Shown piece by piece: positions 37,801 to 48,394 of a DNA stretch of 64,000 nucleotides (position 1 is its first letter; every line of letters starts with the position of its first letter). The notes under the pieces are model-generated. The model made no database searches, was not told the origin of the DNA, and was given only the letters and a program-made list of their open reading frames with translations. This DNA comes from Gammaproteobacteria bacterium (GTDB lineage: Bacteria; Pseudomonadota; Gammaproteobacteria; Burkholderiales; Burkholderiaceae_C): the NCBI GenBank assembly GCA_018815325.1, contig JAHIYE010000014.1:229439-293438 (forward strand), in the 5' to 3' direction. The translations under genes and the position numbers were made by a program.

Positions 37801-39643
37801 GCAGGTGGCATCGGGTCGTTTTGGTGTCACCGCTGAATACCTGAGCAGTGCAGACCAGATCCAGATCAAGATGGCTCAAGGCGCCAAGCCTGGCGAGGGC
37901 GGCCAGCTGCCGGGCGGCAAGGTGTCGCAGTACATCGGAAAACTGCGCTATTCGGTGCCCGGTGTCGGCCTGATTTCGCCGCCCCCGCACCATGACATCT
38001 ATTCAATTGAAGATTTGGCCCAACTGATCCATGACCTCAAGAATGTGGCGCCGCATGCGAGTATCAGCACCAAGCTGGTCAGCGAAATCGGTGTGGGTAC
38101 CATTGCCGCTGGCGTAGCCAAATGCAAGAGCGATCACGTGGTGATTGCCGGCCATGATGGTGGCACGGGCGCTTCGCCCTGGTCATCGGTCAAGCATGCA
38201 GGTAGCCCCTGGGAGATCGGCCTGGCCGAAACCCAGCAGACATTGGTGCTGAACCGCTTGCGCAGCCGTATCCGGGTGCAGGCGGATGGGCAGATGAAGA
38301 CCGGGCGTGATGTGGTCATCGGCGCGTTGCTCGGAGCTGACGAATTCGGCTTTGCCACCGCACCACTGGTGGTTGAGGGCTGCATCATGATGCGCAAATG
38401 CCATCTGAACACCTGCCCGGTCGGTGTGGCTACGCAAGACCCTGAACTGCGCAAGAAGTTCTCGGGCAAGCCCGAGCATGTGGTGAACTACTTCTTCTTC
38501 ATTGCAGAAGAGGTGCGTCAGATCATGGCCCAGCTCGGCATCCGCAAGTTTGACGACATGATTGGTCGAGCCGATCTGCTCGATACCCGCCAAGGCATCG
38601 CACACTGGAAAGCCAACGGGCTGGATTTCAGCCGCCTGTTTGCTCAACCCAATGTGCCGGCCGATGTGCCTCGTTTCCATACGCAAGAGCAGGAGCACGG
38701 ACTTGAGAAATCCCTCGATAACGTGCTGATCACCAAGTCGCGAGCAGCGATCGACAAGGGTGAACGGGTCCAGTTCATGGAGGTTGCACGCAATGTGAAC
38801 CGCTCAGTGGGAGCCATGCTCTCGGGGGCGGTCACCAAGGTGCATCCGGAAGGCCTGCCGGACGACACCATACGTATCCAGCTCGAAGGCACGGGAGGGC
38901 AATCGTTTGGTGCGTTCCTGACGCGGGGCATCACGTTGTACCTGATCGGTGAGGCCAATGACTACACCGGCAAGGGGCTGTCAGGCGGTCGCATCGTGGT
39001 GCGCCCGAGCCTGGAGTTCCGTGGCCAGGCCACGCAGAACATCATTGTGGGCAATACCGTGATGTATGGCGCGACCAGCGGCGAAGCCTATTTCAGCGGC
39101 GTAGCCGGTGAGCGCTTTGCGGTGCGGCTGTCGGGAGCTACGGCGGTGGTCGAAGGCGCAGGTGACCATGGCTGTGAGTACATGACGGGCGGTACCGTGG
39201 CGGTACTGGGCAGGACCGGTCGTAATTTTGCCGCAGGCATGAGCGGTGGCATTGCCTATGTGTATGACGAGGATGGCGAGTTTGCCAAGCGCTGTAACAC
39301 AGCCATGGTGTCCATGGAGAAGGTGTTGTCGTCGGCCGAGCAGCAGGCCCAGTCGGATAAGTCCAGCTGGCACCGCGAGCAGACGGATGAGGTTCAGCTC
39401 AAGAAGCTGCTGGAAGACCATAACCGCTGGACTGGCAGCAAGCGTGGCCGGGAGTTGCTGGACAACTGGGTGGAGTCGCGCAACAAATTCGTCAAGGTGT
39501 TCCCCAATGAGTACAAGCGTGCACTGGGCGAGATGGCTGCCCGCAAAGCGGCCATGGCTGACGAAGGGGCAGAAAAATCGACCTCAGCCCTTGCTGATAA
39601 AGTCAAGTCTGCTAGCAAAAAAGTAGCAGCTCCAGCCAAGTAA
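34886..39643 (+). CDS. gltB: Glutamate synthase (NADPH) large subunit
   Basis: 1585 residues. Makes two glutamates from glutamine and 2-oxoglutarate with GltD. After a 24-residue propeptide the catalytic Cys25 opens the class II glutaminase domain (DACGVGF). The central and FMN synthase domains follow, with 3Fe-4S cysteines in [13 protein letters not shown], then the beta-helix domain. The C-terminal tail is Lys/Ala rich. GAGCGC-type weak Shine-Dalgarno CAGGAG upstream. gltD follows 33 bp later. Confidence 0.97.
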   Translation: MTTAAEIKYLQEQGLYSTANEHDACGVGFVAHIRGEKSHAIVQQGLKILENLDHRGAVGADKLMGDGAGILIQLPDALYREEMAKQGVTLPPPGEYGVGMMFLPKEHASRLACEQEMERAIKAEGQVLLGWRDVPVDREMPMSPTVRDKEPVLRQVFIGRGDDVIVQDALERKLYVIRKTCSGNIQRLKLKHSKEYYVPSMSSRTVVYKGLLLADQVGTYYKDLSDERCVSALGLVHQRFSTNTFPEWPLAHPYRYVAHNGEINTVKGNYNWMKAREGVMSSPVLGADLQKLYPISFADQSDTATFDNCLELLTMAGYPISQAVMMMIPEPWEQHTTMGERRKAFYEYHAAMLEPWDGPASIVFTDGRQIGATLDRNGLRPSRYCITDDDLVIMGSEAGVLPVPENKIVRKWRLQPGKMFLIDLEQGRMIDDEELKSTLAHSKPYKQWIENLRIRLDDVKSEAPQMPATAVSLLDRQQAFGYTQEDIKFLIAPMAQAGEEAIGSMGNDSPLAVLSDRNKPLFNYFKQLFAQVTNPPIDPIREAIVMSLVSFIGPKPNLLDINQVNPPMRLEVSQPVLDFADMDKLRNIEKHTQGKFRSYTLDITYPLTWGHEGVEAKLASLCAEAVDAIKSGKNILIISDRAVTPTQVAIPALLALSAIHQHLVREGLRTTAGLVVETGSAREVHHFGVLAGYGAEAVHPYLAMETLASMHKELSGDLSAEKAIYNYVKAVGKGLSKIMSKMGVSTYMSYCGAQLFEAIGLNNATISKYFTGTPSRVEGIGIFEIAEEAIRMHKAAFGDDPVLATMLDAGGEYAWRTRGEEHMWTPDAIAKLQHSTRANNWNTYKEYAQLINDQSKRHMTLRGLFEFKLDPGKAIPVDEVESAKEIVKRFATGAMSLGSISTEAHATLAVAMNRIGGKSNTGEGGEDPARYRNELKGIPIKQGESLKSVIGAGQVEVDVPLLDGDSLRSRIKQVASGRFGVTAEYLSSADQIQIKMAQGAKPGEGGQLPGGKVSQYIGKLRYSVPGVGLISPPPHHDIYSIEDLAQLIHDLKNVAPHASISTKLVSEIGVGTIAAGVAKCKSDHVVIAGHDGGTGASPWSSVKHAGSPWEIGLAETQQTLVLNRLRSRIRVQADGQMKTGRDVVIGALLGADEFGFATAPLVVEGCIMMRKCHLNTCPVGVATQDPELRKKFSGKPEHVVNYFFFIAEEVRQIMAQLGIRKFDDMIGRADLLDTRQGIAHWKANGLDFSRLFAQPNVPADVPRFHTQEQEHGLEKSLDNVLITKSRAAIDKGERVQFMEVARNVNRSVGAMLSGAVTKVHPEGLPDDTIRIQLEGTGGQSFGAFLTRGITLYLIGEANDYTGKGLSGGRIVVRPSLEFRGQATQNIIVGNTVMYGATSGEAYFSGVAGERFAVRLSGATAVVEGAGDHGCEYMTGGTVAVLGRTGRNFAAGMSGGIAYVYDEDGEFAKRCNTAMVSMEKVLSSAEQQAQSDKSSWHREQTDEVQLKKLLEDHNRWTGSKRGRELLDNWVESRNKFVKVFPNEYKRALGEMAARKAAMADEGAEKSTSALADKVKSASKKVAAPAK

Positions 39644-39676
39644 TCCGGATCAACCAAGACATTCAAGGACAAGAAC

Positions 39677-41143
39677 ATGGGCAAGGTGACAGGCTTCATG
39701 GAGTACGAGCGCATTGAGGAGGGCTACAAGCCTGTTCCCGAGCGTCTCAAGAACTATGCAGAATTCGTAATTGGGCTGGACGACAATCAGGCGAAAGTGC
39801 AAAGTGCGCGCTGCATGGATTGCGGCACGCCGTTTTGCAACAGCGGCTGTCCGGTCAACAACATCATTCCGGATTTCAACGACCTCGTTTACCGTGGTGA
39901 CTGGAAGAATGCACTGACCGTGTTGCATTCAACCAACAACTTCCCCGAGTTCACAGGGCGCATCTGCCCTGCGCCTTGCGAGGCGGCCTGCACGCTGAAC
40001 GTCAATGACGATGCCGTCGGGATCAAATCGATTGAACACGCGATCATTGACCGTGGCTGGGCCGAGAAATGGGTGGTGCCACAGCCGCCGCAGCACAAGA
40101 CGGGCAAAAAGGTGGCGGTGGTCGGCTCCGGTCCTGCAGGCATGGCTGCGGCACAGCAACTGGCACGTGCAGGGCACGATGTGACCCTGTTCGAGAAGAA
40201 CGATCGCATCGGGGGCTTGCTGCGATACGGCATTCCCGATTTCAAGATGGAGAAGTCGCATATCGACCTGCGCGTGACCCAGATGGAGAAAGAGGGTGTC
40301 ACGTTCCGTACCGGTGTGCTCGTTGGTGAAATGCCCAAGGGTTCCAAGGTCACGAACTGGGCGAAGGAAACCATTTCCCCCGCACAGTTGCAGAAGGATT
40401 TCGATGCAGTGGTGCTGACGGGTGGTTCCGAACAGTCACGCGACTTGGCTGTGCCGGGCCGGGATCTCGACGGAATCCATTTCGCCATGGAATTTCTGCC
40501 TCAGCAGAACAAGGTCAATGCAGGCGACAAACTCAAGAACCAGCTGCGCGCCGATGGCAAGCATGTGATTGTGATCGGTGGCGGAGATACCGGGTCAGAT
40601 TGCGTGGGCACCAGCAACCGTCATGGCGCTGTCAGCGTGACCCAGTTCGAGTTGATGCCAGAGCCCCCGGCGGAGGAAAACCGGCCCATGACCTGGCCCA
40701 ACTGGCCCTACAAACTGCGCACGAGTTCAAGCCATGAAGAAGGCTGTGACCGTGAGTTCGCCATCTCCACCAAGGAGTTCATTGGCGAAAAGGGCAAGGT
40801 CACTGGGCTGAAAACGGTTCGCGTCGAGTGGAAAGACGGCAAGATGGTCGAAGTTGCTGGTTCCGAGCAGGTGCTGAAGGCTGATCTGGTCTTGTTGGCC
40901 ATGGGGTTTGTAAGCCCGGTGGCCACCGTACTGGATGCCTTTGGTATTGAAAAAGATGCGCGTGGCAATGCAAAAGCGAGCACTGACTTTTCTGGCGGTT
41001 ACGTCACCAATGTGCCCAAGGTTTTTGCTGCGGGTGATATACGACGTGGCCAGAGCCTTGTGGTCTGGGCTATCCGTGAAGGCCGGCAGGCTGCACGGGC
41101 CGTGGACGAGTTCCTCATGGGGTTCAGCGAACTGCCGCGATGA
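39677..41143 (+). CDS. gltD: Glutamate synthase (NADPH) small subunit
   Basis: 488 residues. N-terminal 4Fe-4S cysteines Cys46, 49, 54, 58 ([14 protein letters not shown]) plus [12 protein letters not shown] motif VVGSGPAGM and NADPH motif [10 protein letters not shown]. Passes electrons from NADPH to GltB. AAGGAC precedes the ATG. Ends with a rho-independent terminator at 41177. Confidence 0.97.
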   Translation: MGKVTGFMEYERIEEGYKPVPERLKNYAEFVIGLDDNQAKVQSARCMDCGTPFCNSGCPVNNIIPDFNDLVYRGDWKNALTVLHSTNNFPEFTGRICPAPCEAACTLNVNDDAVGIKSIEHAIIDRGWAEKWVVPQPPQHKTGKKVAVVGSGPAGMAAAQQLARAGHDVTLFEKNDRIGGLLRYGIPDFKMEKSHIDLRVTQMEKEGVTFRTGVLVGEMPKGSKVTNWAKETISPAQLQKDFDAVVLTGGSEQSRDLAVPGRDLDGIHFAMEFLPQQNKVNAGDKLKNQLRADGKHVIVIGGGDTGSDCVGTSNRHGAVSVTQFELMPEPPAEENRPMTWPNWPYKLRTSSSHEEGCDREFAISTKEFIGEKGKVTGLKTVRVEWKDGKMVEVAGSEQVLKADLVLLAMGFVSPVATVLDAFGIEKDARGNAKASTDFSGGYVTNVPKVFAAGDIRRGQSLVVWAIREGRQAARAVDEFLMGFSELPR

Positions 41144-41176
41144 CGGCGCAGGAATGGGTGTAATCCCTTATCATCC

Positions 41177-41208
41177 AAAGGCCGGACAACTACCGGCTTT
41201 TGTTTTTT
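41177..41208 (+). terminator. gltBD terminator
   Basis: AAAG(G)CCGG (41177-41185, one bulged G) pairs with CCGGCTTT (41193-41200) across a 7-base loop, then TGTTTTTT. The T-tract ends at the base before the mlaF ATG. Confidence 0.75.
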
Positions 41209-42033
41209 ATGGCCTCCTCATCTCCAGAATCTCTCGTCGAACTGCGCAACCTGACCTTTGGGTACGGGGACCGGGTCATTCTTGACGATATTTCACTGAC
41301 GGTGCCGCGTGGCAAGGTTACGGCCCTGATGGGGGCATCGGGTGGCGGCAAGACGACGGTGCTGCGCCTGATCGGTGGGCAGCAGCGCGCGCAGTCAGGT
41401 GAGTTGCTCTTTGATGGCAAGGATGTCACCCGGATGAACCAGCCCGAACTCTATGTGGCACGGCGCCGTATGGGTATGCTGTTTCAGTTTGGCGCGCTGT
41501 TCGATGACCTCGATGTGTTCGAGAATGTTGCATTCCCGCTACGCGAGCATACGGATTTGTCCGAAGCACTGATCCGCGACATCGTTCTGATGAAGCTCAA
41601 TGCCGTTGGACTGCGTGGTGCCCGTGACCTGATGCCCAGCGAGGTGTCGGGCGGCATGGCACGGCGGGTGGCGCTGGCACGCGCGATAGCGCTGGATCCG
41701 GAACTGGTCATGTATGACGAACCATTTGCCGGGCTGGATCCCATCTCGCTGGGAACTGCCGCCAGATTGATCCGCCAACTGAATGACGCCATGGGCTTGA
41801 CCAGCGTCGTGGTGTCACACGATCTGGAGGAGACGTTTCGCATCGCAGACCAGGTCATCGTGCTGGCCAATGGCAAGATAGCCGCCCAGGGGACGCCTGA
41901 CGAAGTGCGCAACAGCACGGATCCGCTGGTCAGCCAGTTCGTCAATGCCGAAGCAGACGGGCCGGTGCACTTTCATTACCCCAGCGTGAGCATCGAGCAG
42001 GATTTTGGTGCTGGCATGGGGTCGGCGCCATGA
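41209..42033 (+). CDS. mlaF: Phospholipid transport ATPase MlaF
   Basis: 274 residues. Walker A GASGGGKT (42-49), ABC signature SGGMARR, Walker [12 protein letters not shown]. Drives retrograde (or anterograde) phospholipid traffic with MlaE in the inner membrane. ATG 41209 fits the family; there is no Shine-Dalgarno because the preceding bases are a T-run of the gltBD terminator. The reading frame is open 9 bp further upstream. ATGA overlap with mlaE. Confidence 0.93.
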   Translation: MASSSPESLVELRNLTFGYGDRVILDDISLTVPRGKVTALMGASGGGKTTVLRLIGGQQRAQSGELLFDGKDVTRMNQPELYVARRRMGMLFQFGALFDDLDVFENVAFPLREHTDLSEALIRDIVLMKLNAVGLRGARDLMPSEVSGGMARRVALARAIALDPELVMYDEPFAGLDPISLGTAARLIRQLNDAMGLTSVVVSHDLEETFRIADQVIVLANGKIAAQGTPDEVRNSTDPLVSQFVNAEADGPVHFHYPSVSIEQDFGAGMGSAP

Positions 42034-42812
42034 GTTGGTACCGGCCTTCCGATGTCGGGTTCGCTGTCAGGAGCAAGCTGGCGGACTGGGGCCATGGTGC
42101 CCGCCTGTTTGTCACGCTGGTTCGCCTGTTTGGTCCGAGTTTCAGGCGTTTTGGACTGATCCGGGACCAGGTTCATTTCCTGGGCAATTACTCGTTGGCC
42201 ATCATCACCGTGTCAGGCCTGTTCGTGGGCTTCGTGCTGGGATTGCAGGGTTATTACACGCTGCAGCGCTATGGCTCGTCGGAGGCGCTGGGCCTGCTGG
42301 TGGCCCTGAGTCTGGTGCGCGAGCTGGGGCCCGTGATCACCGGTTTGCTGTTTGCCGGGCGGGCGGGTACGTCGCTGACGGCGGAGATCGGCCTGATGAA
42401 GGCCGGAGAGCAGTTGAGTGCGATGGAGATGATGGCGGTCGACCCGGTGAGCCGCATCCTGGCGCCCCGTTTCTGGGGTGGCGTGATTGCCGTGCCGCTG
42501 CTTGCCGCCGTTTTCAATGCGGTCGGCGTTCTTGGCGGCTGGGTGGTCGGCGTGTTGATGATCGGCATTGACCCCGGTGCATTCTGGAGTCAGATGCAAA
42601 GCGGTGTCGATGTGTGGAGTGACGTGGGTAATGGCGTCATCAAGAGCATTGTGTTTGGCTTCACGGTCAGCTTCATTGCCCTGTTGCAGGGGTTTGAGGC
42701 GCAGCCCACGCCAGAGGGGGTGTCGAGGGCAACGACGCGGACTGTGGTCGTTGCATCGTTGTCAGTGCTGGGGTTGGACTTCATTCTGACCGCCATGATG
42801 TTTAATATTTAG
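42030..42812 (+). CDS. mlaE: Mla permease MlaE
   Basis: 260 residues, about five to six helices, with the family stretch LVRELGPVITGLLFAGRAG and an EIG..KAGEQ cytoplasmic loop that contacts MlaF. Permease of the inner-membrane MlaFEDB complex. Coupled to mlaF by ATGA. Confidence 0.95.
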   Translation: MSWYRPSDVGFAVRSKLADWGHGARLFVTLVRLFGPSFRRFGLIRDQVHFLGNYSLAIITVSGLFVGFVLGLQGYYTLQRYGSSEALGLLVALSLVRELGPVITGLLFAGRAGTSLTAEIGLMKAGEQLSAMEMMAVDPVSRILAPRFWGGVIAVPLLAAVFNAVGVLGGWVVGVLMIGIDPGAFWSQMQSGVDVWSDVGNGVIKSIVFGFTVSFIALLQGFEAQPTPEGVSRATTRTVVVASLSVLGLDFILTAMMFNI

Positions 42813-42821
42813 GAGAGTGTT

Positions 42822-43310
42822 GTGCAACGCTCAAGAAATGATTTCTGGGTTGGTATCTTCGTCCTGATCGGCGGGATGGCCATTCTGTTTCTGGCACTGC
42901 AGTCGGCCAACTTGTTGAGTCTGAGCTTTCAGTCCACCTACAAAGTGGATGCCAAGTTCGACAATATTGGCGGTCTGAAGCCCAAAACTGCTGTCAAGAG
43001 TTCAGGCGTGGTGGTCGGTCGGGTGGAGGCCATCAGTTTTGACGACAAAACCTACCAGGCTCGTGTCACGCTGGCGCTGGAGACACGCTATGTGTTCCCC
43101 AAGGACAGTTCACTCAAGATTTTGACCAGCGGTCTGCTGGGTGAGCAATATATCGGCATCGAGGCGGGGGCTGACATGAAGAACCTCGAACCCGGTGACA
43201 CCATCACGGCCACGCAATCCGCTGTCGTGCTGGAAAACCTGATCAGCCAGTTCCTTTACAACAGTGCTGCAGATGGCAGTAAATCCCAAGACAGCAAGGG
43301 CAAGAAATGA
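42822..43310 (+). CDS. mlaD: MCE-domain protein MlaD
   Basis: 162 residues. One N-terminal helix (about 10-27) then a single MCE domain (YKVDAKFDNIGGLKPKTAVK). Forms a periplasmic hexameric ring that passes lipids to MlaC. GTG 42822 has AGGAG at 42811-42815, which decides the start. Overlaps mlaA by ATGA. Confidence 0.95.
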   Translation: MQRSRNDFWVGIFVLIGGMAILFLALQSANLLSLSFQSTYKVDAKFDNIGGLKPKTAVKSSGVVVGRVEAISFDDKTYQARVTLALETRYVFPKDSSLKILTSGLLGEQYIGIEAGADMKNLEPGDTITATQSAVVLENLISQFLYNSAADGSKSQDSKGKK

Positions 43311-44041
43311 GTGCGCAGACAGTCCGGCTTTGGATGGGAAGGCGACTCTGCATGGGGTTTCTGGGTTTGTTGCTGGGCCTGCTGACGGGCTGTGCCACGG
43401 GGCCAACGGCCAATCCGCAGGATCCGCTGGAGCCCTACAACCGCAGCATGTTCGCCTTCAACGACGCGGTGGACCGCACGGTGCTCAAGCCCGTGGCCAC
43501 CGCATACCGGGATAACGTGCCATCGCTGATTCGGCAGGGGGTGAACAATTTCTTTGCCAATCTGGAAGATGCCTGGTCGGTTGTCAACAACCTGCTGCAA
43601 TTCAAGGGTGCAGCGGCGGCCGAGAGTTTCATGCGCTTCAACGTCAACACCTTCTTTGGTTTGGCGGGGGTGCTTGATGTCGCCTCGGAGATGGGGATGG
43701 AGAAGCATCCAGAAGACTTTGGACAGACGCTGGGGCACTGGGGCATCGGTCCAGGCCCTTATGTGGTGCTGCCCTTGCTGGGCCCGAGCAGCGTGCGTGA
43801 TACCGTGGCGCTGCCGGTGGATTACAAGGGGGATCTCGTGACGCGTGTCGAAGATGTTCCTGTGCGCAACAGTCTGGCGGGCTTGCGGATAGTTGACACG
43901 CGTGCCAAATACCTGGGCCTGGATAAAGTGATGGAGCAGGCCGCACTGGACAAGTATTCGTTCACGCGCGATGCCTATTTGCAGCGTCGGCGCAGTGCGG
44001 TTTACGATGGGAATCCACCCGACACCGGTCTTGAGGAATAG
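43307..44041 (+). CDS. mlaA: Outer-membrane lipoprotein MlaA (VacJ)
   Basis: 244 residues. Lipobox LTGC (Cys29), then the VacJ signature DPLEPYNRSMFAFND. Extracts outer-leaflet phospholipids next to porins. In Escherichia coli it is encoded apart from the mla operon; here it is between mlaD and mlaC, as in many betaproteobacteria. Confidence 0.95.
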   Translation: MSAQTVRLWMGRRLCMGFLGLLLGLLTGCATGPTANPQDPLEPYNRSMFAFNDAVDRTVLKPVATAYRDNVPSLIRQGVNNFFANLEDAWSVVNNLLQFKGAAAAESFMRFNVNTFFGLAGVLDVASEMGMEKHPEDFGQTLGHWGIGPGPYVVLPLLGPSSVRDTVALPVDYKGDLVTRVEDVPVRNSLAGLRIVDTRAKYLGLDKVMEQAALDKYSFTRDAYLQRRRSAVYDGNPPDTGLEE

Positions 44042-44106
44042 ACTGGGCAGTGTAGTTGTTAGTAATGCGAGAGCAGCAAGGTTAAATGGGGAGTCTGGAG
44101 AGTTCT

Positions 44107-44763
44107 ATGTTTATCAAATCCATCATGAATCGTCGAGCAATGGTGCAGGGCCTGCTGGCCTCAGTGGTCAGTGTGGCTGCCTTGATCGGCTTGACGGCGC
44201 ACGCTGCGGACGAGGCGCCGGATGTGATGATCAAGCACCTGTCCACCGATGTGCTCGACAACATCAAGACTGACAAGAATATCAAGTCCGGAGACCTGAC
44301 AAAAATCATCGCGCTGGTCGATGCCAAGATCATGCCGAATGTGAACTTCCAGCGCATGACCGCTTCGGCGGTGGGGCCGGCCTGGCGCCAGGCCACCCCG
44401 GAGCAGCAAAAGCGTTTGCAGGATGAGTTCAAGGTGTTGCTGGTCCGGACCTATGCAGGCGCGCTGTCCCAGGTCAGTGACCAGACGATTGCTGTCAAGC
44501 CGCTACGCGGCTCGCCAGACGACAAGGAAGCCCTGGTTCGTACCGAGATCCGGGGCCAGGGTGACCCGATCCAGATGGATTACCGGCTCGAGAAGGCACC
44601 TGGTCAGGGGTTTGGCTGGAAAATCTACAACCTCAATGTGCTGGGCGTCTGGCTGGTGGAGAACTACCGCAGCCAGTTTGCGCAGGAAATCAACAGCAAG
44701 GGCATTGATGGCCTGATCGCCGCCTTGGCAGACCGCAACAAGGTCAATGCCAAAAAAGGCTGA
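44107..44763 (+). CDS. mlaC: Periplasmic lipid shuttle MlaC
   Basis: 218 residues. Signal peptide ending AHA (about 31-33), then the Ttg2D/MlaC fold (IKSGDLTKIIALVDAKIMPNVNF, then a central VKPLRGSPDD). Carries phospholipid between MlaA and MlaD. ATG 44107 has GGAGAG 5 bases upstream; an upstream ATG at 44086 is less likely. Confidence 0.94.
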   Translation: MFIKSIMNRRAMVQGLLASVVSVAALIGLTAHAADEAPDVMIKHLSTDVLDNIKTDKNIKSGDLTKIIALVDAKIMPNVNFQRMTASAVGPAWRQATPEQQKRLQDEFKVLLVRTYAGALSQVSDQTIAVKPLRGSPDDKEALVRTEIRGQGDPIQMDYRLEKAPGQGFGWKIYNLNVLGVWLVENYRSQFAQEINSKGIDGLIAALADRNKVNAKKG

Positions 44764-44765
44764 GC

Positions 44766-45035
44766 ATGCTGGTCTTGCCTGAAGAATTGACCCTGAATCA
44801 GGCTACCGCCTGTCTGCGCATGCTGGTGCAGGGGCTTCGTGCGCAGAAAGCGCGCGAGGTGGTGGTGGACGCTGCTGCCCTGCAGAACTTTGATTCTTCA
44901 GCGCTTGCCGTATTGCTGGAGTTTCGCCGCGAATGCCTGGCCAGTGGCAAGCAGCTCTCGATCACACACTTGTCGCCGCGGCTGGCCGATCTGGCCGTGC
45001 TGTACGGGATAGATGGTCTGCTGACAACGGCTTGA
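44766..45035 (+). CDS. mlaB: STAS-domain protein MlaB
   Basis: 89 residues. STAS fold with the conserved phosphosite-like loop FDSSALAVL (Asp43, Ser44, Ser45). Cytoplasmic subunit that stabilises MlaF. Begins 2 bp after mlaC. Confidence 0.88.
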   Translation: MLVLPEELTLNQATACLRMLVQGLRAQKAREVVVDAAALQNFDSSALAVLLEFRRECLASGKQLSITHLSPRLADLAVLYGIDGLLTTA

Positions 45036-45063
45036 GCCGGTCCGCGTAAAATAGCAGGCTCTC

Positions 45064-46005
45064 ATGCCTGCCATTTCCTTCCAATCCGTCTCCAAGTCCT
45101 ATCCTTCGCCACGCGGACCCAAAGGTTCGACCTTTCTGGCGCTGGATCGTGTGAACTTTGATATCGAGGAGGGGGAGTTCTTCGGCTTGCTGGGGCCGAA
45201 CGGAGCCGGCAAAACGACCCTGATCAGCATCCTGGCCGGTTTGACTCGTGCCAGCGCAGGCCGAGTGACGGTGTTGGGCAGTGATGTGCAGACCGATTAC
45301 GTGCAGGCACGCAAAAAACTCGGCGTCGTGCCGCAGGAACTGGTGTTCGATCCGTTTTTCAATGTGCGTGAGGCCTTGCGCATCCAGTCCGGCTATTTTG
45401 GCGTGAAGAATAACGAGGCGTGGATTGACGAACTGCTGGAAAGCTTGGGGCTGGCTGACAAGGCCGGTGCCAACATGCGGCAACTCTCCGGTGGCATGAA
45501 ACGCCGCGTGCTGGTGGCCCAGGCCCTGGTGCATAAACCCCCGGTGATCGTGCTGGACGAACCGACGGCGGGTGTGGACGTGGAGTTGCGCCAGACACTC
45601 TGGCATTTCATCGCCAAGCTCAACAAACAGGGGCACACCGTGCTGCTGACAACGCACTACCTTGAGGAGGCGGAAGCTTTGTGCGGCCGGATTGCCATGC
45701 TCAAGTCGGGCCGGGTGGTGGCACTGGAGCGAACCAGTGACTTGCTGAAGTCGGCCACCAGCAATGTGCTGCTGTTCAAGACCGATGGCGAGTTGCCAGC
45801 GGCCTTTGTAGGCAAGGCACGCGTCACCGGGCGCATTGTCCAGGTGCCGGCACACAGTGCCCTGGAAATAGAACAGTTTCTGGCCGCCATTCGAGAGGCT
45901 GGACTCAATGTGGAAGATGTGGAAATCCGTAAAGCAGATCTGGAGGACGTGTTCCTGGATGTGATGACCACCCACAAGGACTCGGTACATGGGGTGCAGG
46001 CATGA
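45064..46005 (+). CDS. ABC transporter ATPase, YadG-like
   Basis: 313 residues. Walker A GPNGAGKT (44-51), signature LSGGMKRR, Walker B VIVLDEPTAGVD. ABC-2 class exporter ATPase with the following permease; similar to E. coli YadG, whose substrate is unknown. It is in the Mla operon, between mlaB and ibaG, suggesting an envelope-lipid or polysaccharide cargo, but this is inference from position. Overlaps permease by ATGA. Confidence 0.9.
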   Translation: MPAISFQSVSKSYPSPRGPKGSTFLALDRVNFDIEEGEFFGLLGPNGAGKTTLISILAGLTRASAGRVTVLGSDVQTDYVQARKKLGVVPQELVFDPFFNVREALRIQSGYFGVKNNEAWIDELLESLGLADKAGANMRQLSGGMKRRVLVAQALVHKPPVIVLDEPTAGVDVELRQTLWHFIAKLNKQGHTVLLTTHYLEEAEALCGRIAMLKSGRVVALERTSDLLKSATSNVLLFKTDGELPAAFVGKARVTGRIVQVPAHSALEIEQFLAAIREAGLNVEDVEIRKADLEDVFLDVMTTHKDSVHGVQA

Positions 46006-46757
46006 CCGGCTGGCAAACCCTGTTTTATAAGGAAGTGCTTCGCTTCTGGAAGGTCAGTTTCCAGACGGTGGCGGCACCCGTGCTGACGGCGGTGATGTAC
46101 CTGCTGATTTTTGGCCATGTGCTCGAAGGGCGTGTCAAGGTCTATGACACGGTGAGCTATACCGCTTTCCTGGTCCCCGGGCTGGTCATGATGAGCGTGT
46201 TGCAGAATGCATTCGCCAACAGCTCCTCTTCGCTGATCCAGAGCAAGATCATGGGCAACCTCGTATTTCTGCTGCTCACGCCCTTGTCGCACTGGGCCTG
46301 GTTCTTTGCCTATGTAGGGTCCTCCATCGTGCGCGGTGTGCTGGTGGGTGCCGGGGTGTTTCTGGTGACCGCCTGGTTTGCCGACCTGAGCTTTGTGGCG
46401 CCGTGGTGGATCGTGGTGTTCATCGTGTTCGGTGCAGCCTTGATGGGGACGCTTGGGTTGATTGCCGGTCTGTGGGCGGAGAAGTTCGACCAGCTAGCGG
46501 CATTCCAGAATTTCATCATCATGCCCATGACCTTTCTCAGTGGCGTGTTCTATTCGATCCATTCCCTGCCCGCGTTCTGGCAAACGGTGAGTCACCTCAA
46601 CCCTTTCTTCTACATGATCGACGGATTTCGGCATGGGTTTTTTGGCGTGAGCGATGTGTCACCGTGGCTGAGCCTGGGCATTGTGGCGCTGGCGCTGGGG
46701 GTGGCAGCCTCGATTGCGGTGCACCTGCTCCGCATTGGTTACAAGATTCGCAGTTAA
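46002..46757 (+). CDS. ABC-2 type permease, YadH-like
   Basis: 251 residues, six helices, with the ABC-2 family stretch FLVPGLVMMSVLQNAFANSS and the C-terminal NPFFYMIDGFRHGFFG. Pairs with the ATPase just upstream. Substrate not shown. Confidence 0.9.
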   Translation: MTGWQTLFYKEVLRFWKVSFQTVAAPVLTAVMYLLIFGHVLEGRVKVYDTVSYTAFLVPGLVMMSVLQNAFANSSSSLIQSKIMGNLVFLLLTPLSHWAWFFAYVGSSIVRGVLVGAGVFLVTAWFADLSFVAPWWIVVFIVFGAALMGTLGLIAGLWAEKFDQLAAFQNFIIMPMTFLSGVFYSIHSLPAFWQTVSHLNPFFYMIDGFRHGFFGVSDVSPWLSLGIVALALGVAASIAVHLLRIGYKIRS

Positions 46758-46779
46758 GCGCAGTTAAATATAGGCAGAC

Positions 46780-47022
46780 ATGACAGCTGAAGAACTCAAA
46801 TCCATCATCACGGCAGGTCTGACCTGCGAGCACCTTGAGCTCGAGGGAGATGGACGTCACTGGTATGCCACCATCGTTTCGTCCGAGTTCGAAGGCAAGC
46901 GGGCAATCCAGCGGCACCAACGTGTCTATGCCACGCTGGGCGCCAAGATGCAAACGGACGAGGTACACGCCTTGTCCATGAAAACTTTCACGCCGACAGA
47001 GTGGGCCACACAGTCGACTTGA
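46780..47022 (+). CDS. ibaG: BolA-family protein IbaG (YrbA)
   Basis: 80 residues. BolA fold with HLELEGDGRHWYATIVSSEF and the conserved His/Cys-type ligand region HQRVYATLG. Family members bind monothiol glutaredoxins and Fe-S clusters and respond to acid stress. ibaG-murA after mla genes is the same order as in Escherichia coli. Confidence 0.92.
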   Translation: MTAEELKSIITAGLTCEHLELEGDGRHWYATIVSSEFEGKRAIQRHQRVYATLGAKMQTDEVHALSMKTFTPTEWATQST

Positions 47023-47086
47023 CACGTGCCGGCTACAGTAGCTCGCAGGGTGTTGTGTTTCCCCAATATTTGACGGACAAATTGAT

Positions 47087-48352
47087 ATGGACAAATTGTT
47101 GATTCGCGGTGGCAAGCCATTGCAGGGCGAGGTTCGGATTTCGGGGGCCAAGAACGCAGCCTTGCCCGAGTTGTGCGCGAGCCTGCTGACTGCCGAGCCA
47201 GTGACCCTGGCCAATGTGCCGCATCTGCAGGATGTCGCCACCATGCTCAAGCTGATCCGCAACATGGGGGTGCTGGTCGAGCGTGATGAGGATGGCCTGG
47301 TGCGAGTCAACGCCGGGCCGTTGAGTTCACCCGAGGCGCCGTATGAGCTGGTCAAGACGATGCGTGCCTCTGTGCTGGCACTGGGCCCTTTGCTGGCCCG
47401 CTTCGGCGAGGCCACGGTGTCCCTGCCGGGTGGCTGTGCCATTGGCTCACGGCCGGTAGACCAGCACATCAAGGGCATGGTGGCCATGGGGGCTGACATC
47501 GTGGTCGAACATGGCTACATGATTGCCCGGCTGCCCAAGGGGCGAACGCGTCTCAAGGGCGCCCGCATCACGACCGACATGGTGACAGTAACCGGGACGG
47601 AAAACTTTCTGATGGCAGCCGCATTGGCCGAAGGTGAGACGATTCTGGAGAATGCGGCTCAGGAGCCCGAGATCCCTGATCTGGCCGAGATGCTGATCAG
47701 CATGGGGGCGAAGATTGAAGGTCATGGCAGCAGCCGCATCCGCATCCAGGGTGTTGAGCAATTGCATGGTTGCCACCATCAGGTGGTGGCCGATCGCATT
47801 GAGGCAGGCACCTTCCTGTGTGCGGTGGCGGCCGCTGGCGGCGATGTGGTGCTCAAGCACGGTCGGGCCGACCATCTGGAGGCTGTCATTGAAAAGCTGG
47901 TGGAAGCCGGTGCGGTCGTGACCGCACTGGATGGTGGCATCCGTGTGCAGGCGCAAGGCCGGCTCAAGGCGCAGAGTTTTCGTACCACCGAGTACCCGGG
48001 CTTTCCTACCGACATGCAGGCCCAGTTCATGGCGCTGAACAGCATCTCCCACGGCACCTGCAAGGTGACCGAGACCATATTTGAAAATCGGTTCATGCAC
48101 GTCAACGAACTGGTGCGCCTGGGCGCCAAGATAGAGATCGACGGCAAAGTGGCTGTGATCGAAGGCGTGCCCACGCTCTCTGGTGCGACAGTCATGGCCA
48201 CGGATCTGCGGGCATCTGCGAGTCTGGTGATCGCCGGCCTGGTGGCCGAGGGCGAGACCGTGGTGGACCGTATCTACCACCTGGACCGCGGTTATGACCG
48301 CATGGAAACCAAGCTCAGAGGCCTTGGTGCGGACATCGAACGCATCAAGTGA
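47087..48352 (+). CDS. murA: UDP-N-acetylglucosamine enolpyruvyl transferase
   Basis: 421 residues. First committed step of peptidoglycan synthesis. Lys22-Asn23 (AKNAALP) and the fosfomycin-target Cys117 in [14 protein letters not shown] are present. Cytosolic. The gene order mla-ibaG-murA-his links cell-wall and histidine genes in one direction. Confidence 0.97.
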   Translation: MDKLLIRGGKPLQGEVRISGAKNAALPELCASLLTAEPVTLANVPHLQDVATMLKLIRNMGVLVERDEDGLVRVNAGPLSSPEAPYELVKTMRASVLALGPLLARFGEATVSLPGGCAIGSRPVDQHIKGMVAMGADIVVEHGYMIARLPKGRTRLKGARITTDMVTVTGTENFLMAAALAEGETILENAAQEPEIPDLAEMLISMGAKIEGHGSSRIRIQGVEQLHGCHHQVVADRIEAGTFLCAVAAAGGDVVLKHGRADHLEAVIEKLVEAGAVVTALDGGIRVQAQGRLKAQSFRTTEYPGFPTDMQAQFMALNSISHGTCKVTETIFENRFMHVNELVRLGAKIEIDGKVAVIEGVPTLSGATVMATDLRASASLVIAGLVAEGETVVDRIYHLDRGYDRMETKLRGLGADIERIK

Positions 48353-48394
48353 GACAATGAAAACACTAGCCCTTGCCCCCACCGGAGTCACGAT

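Noticed and set aside
39609..39657. Repeat-like CTGCTAGC...GTAGC at the end of gltB
   Set aside because: The second end expected at fixed 49-bp spacing (39648-39657) does not match; a Lys/Ala-rich tail explains it.
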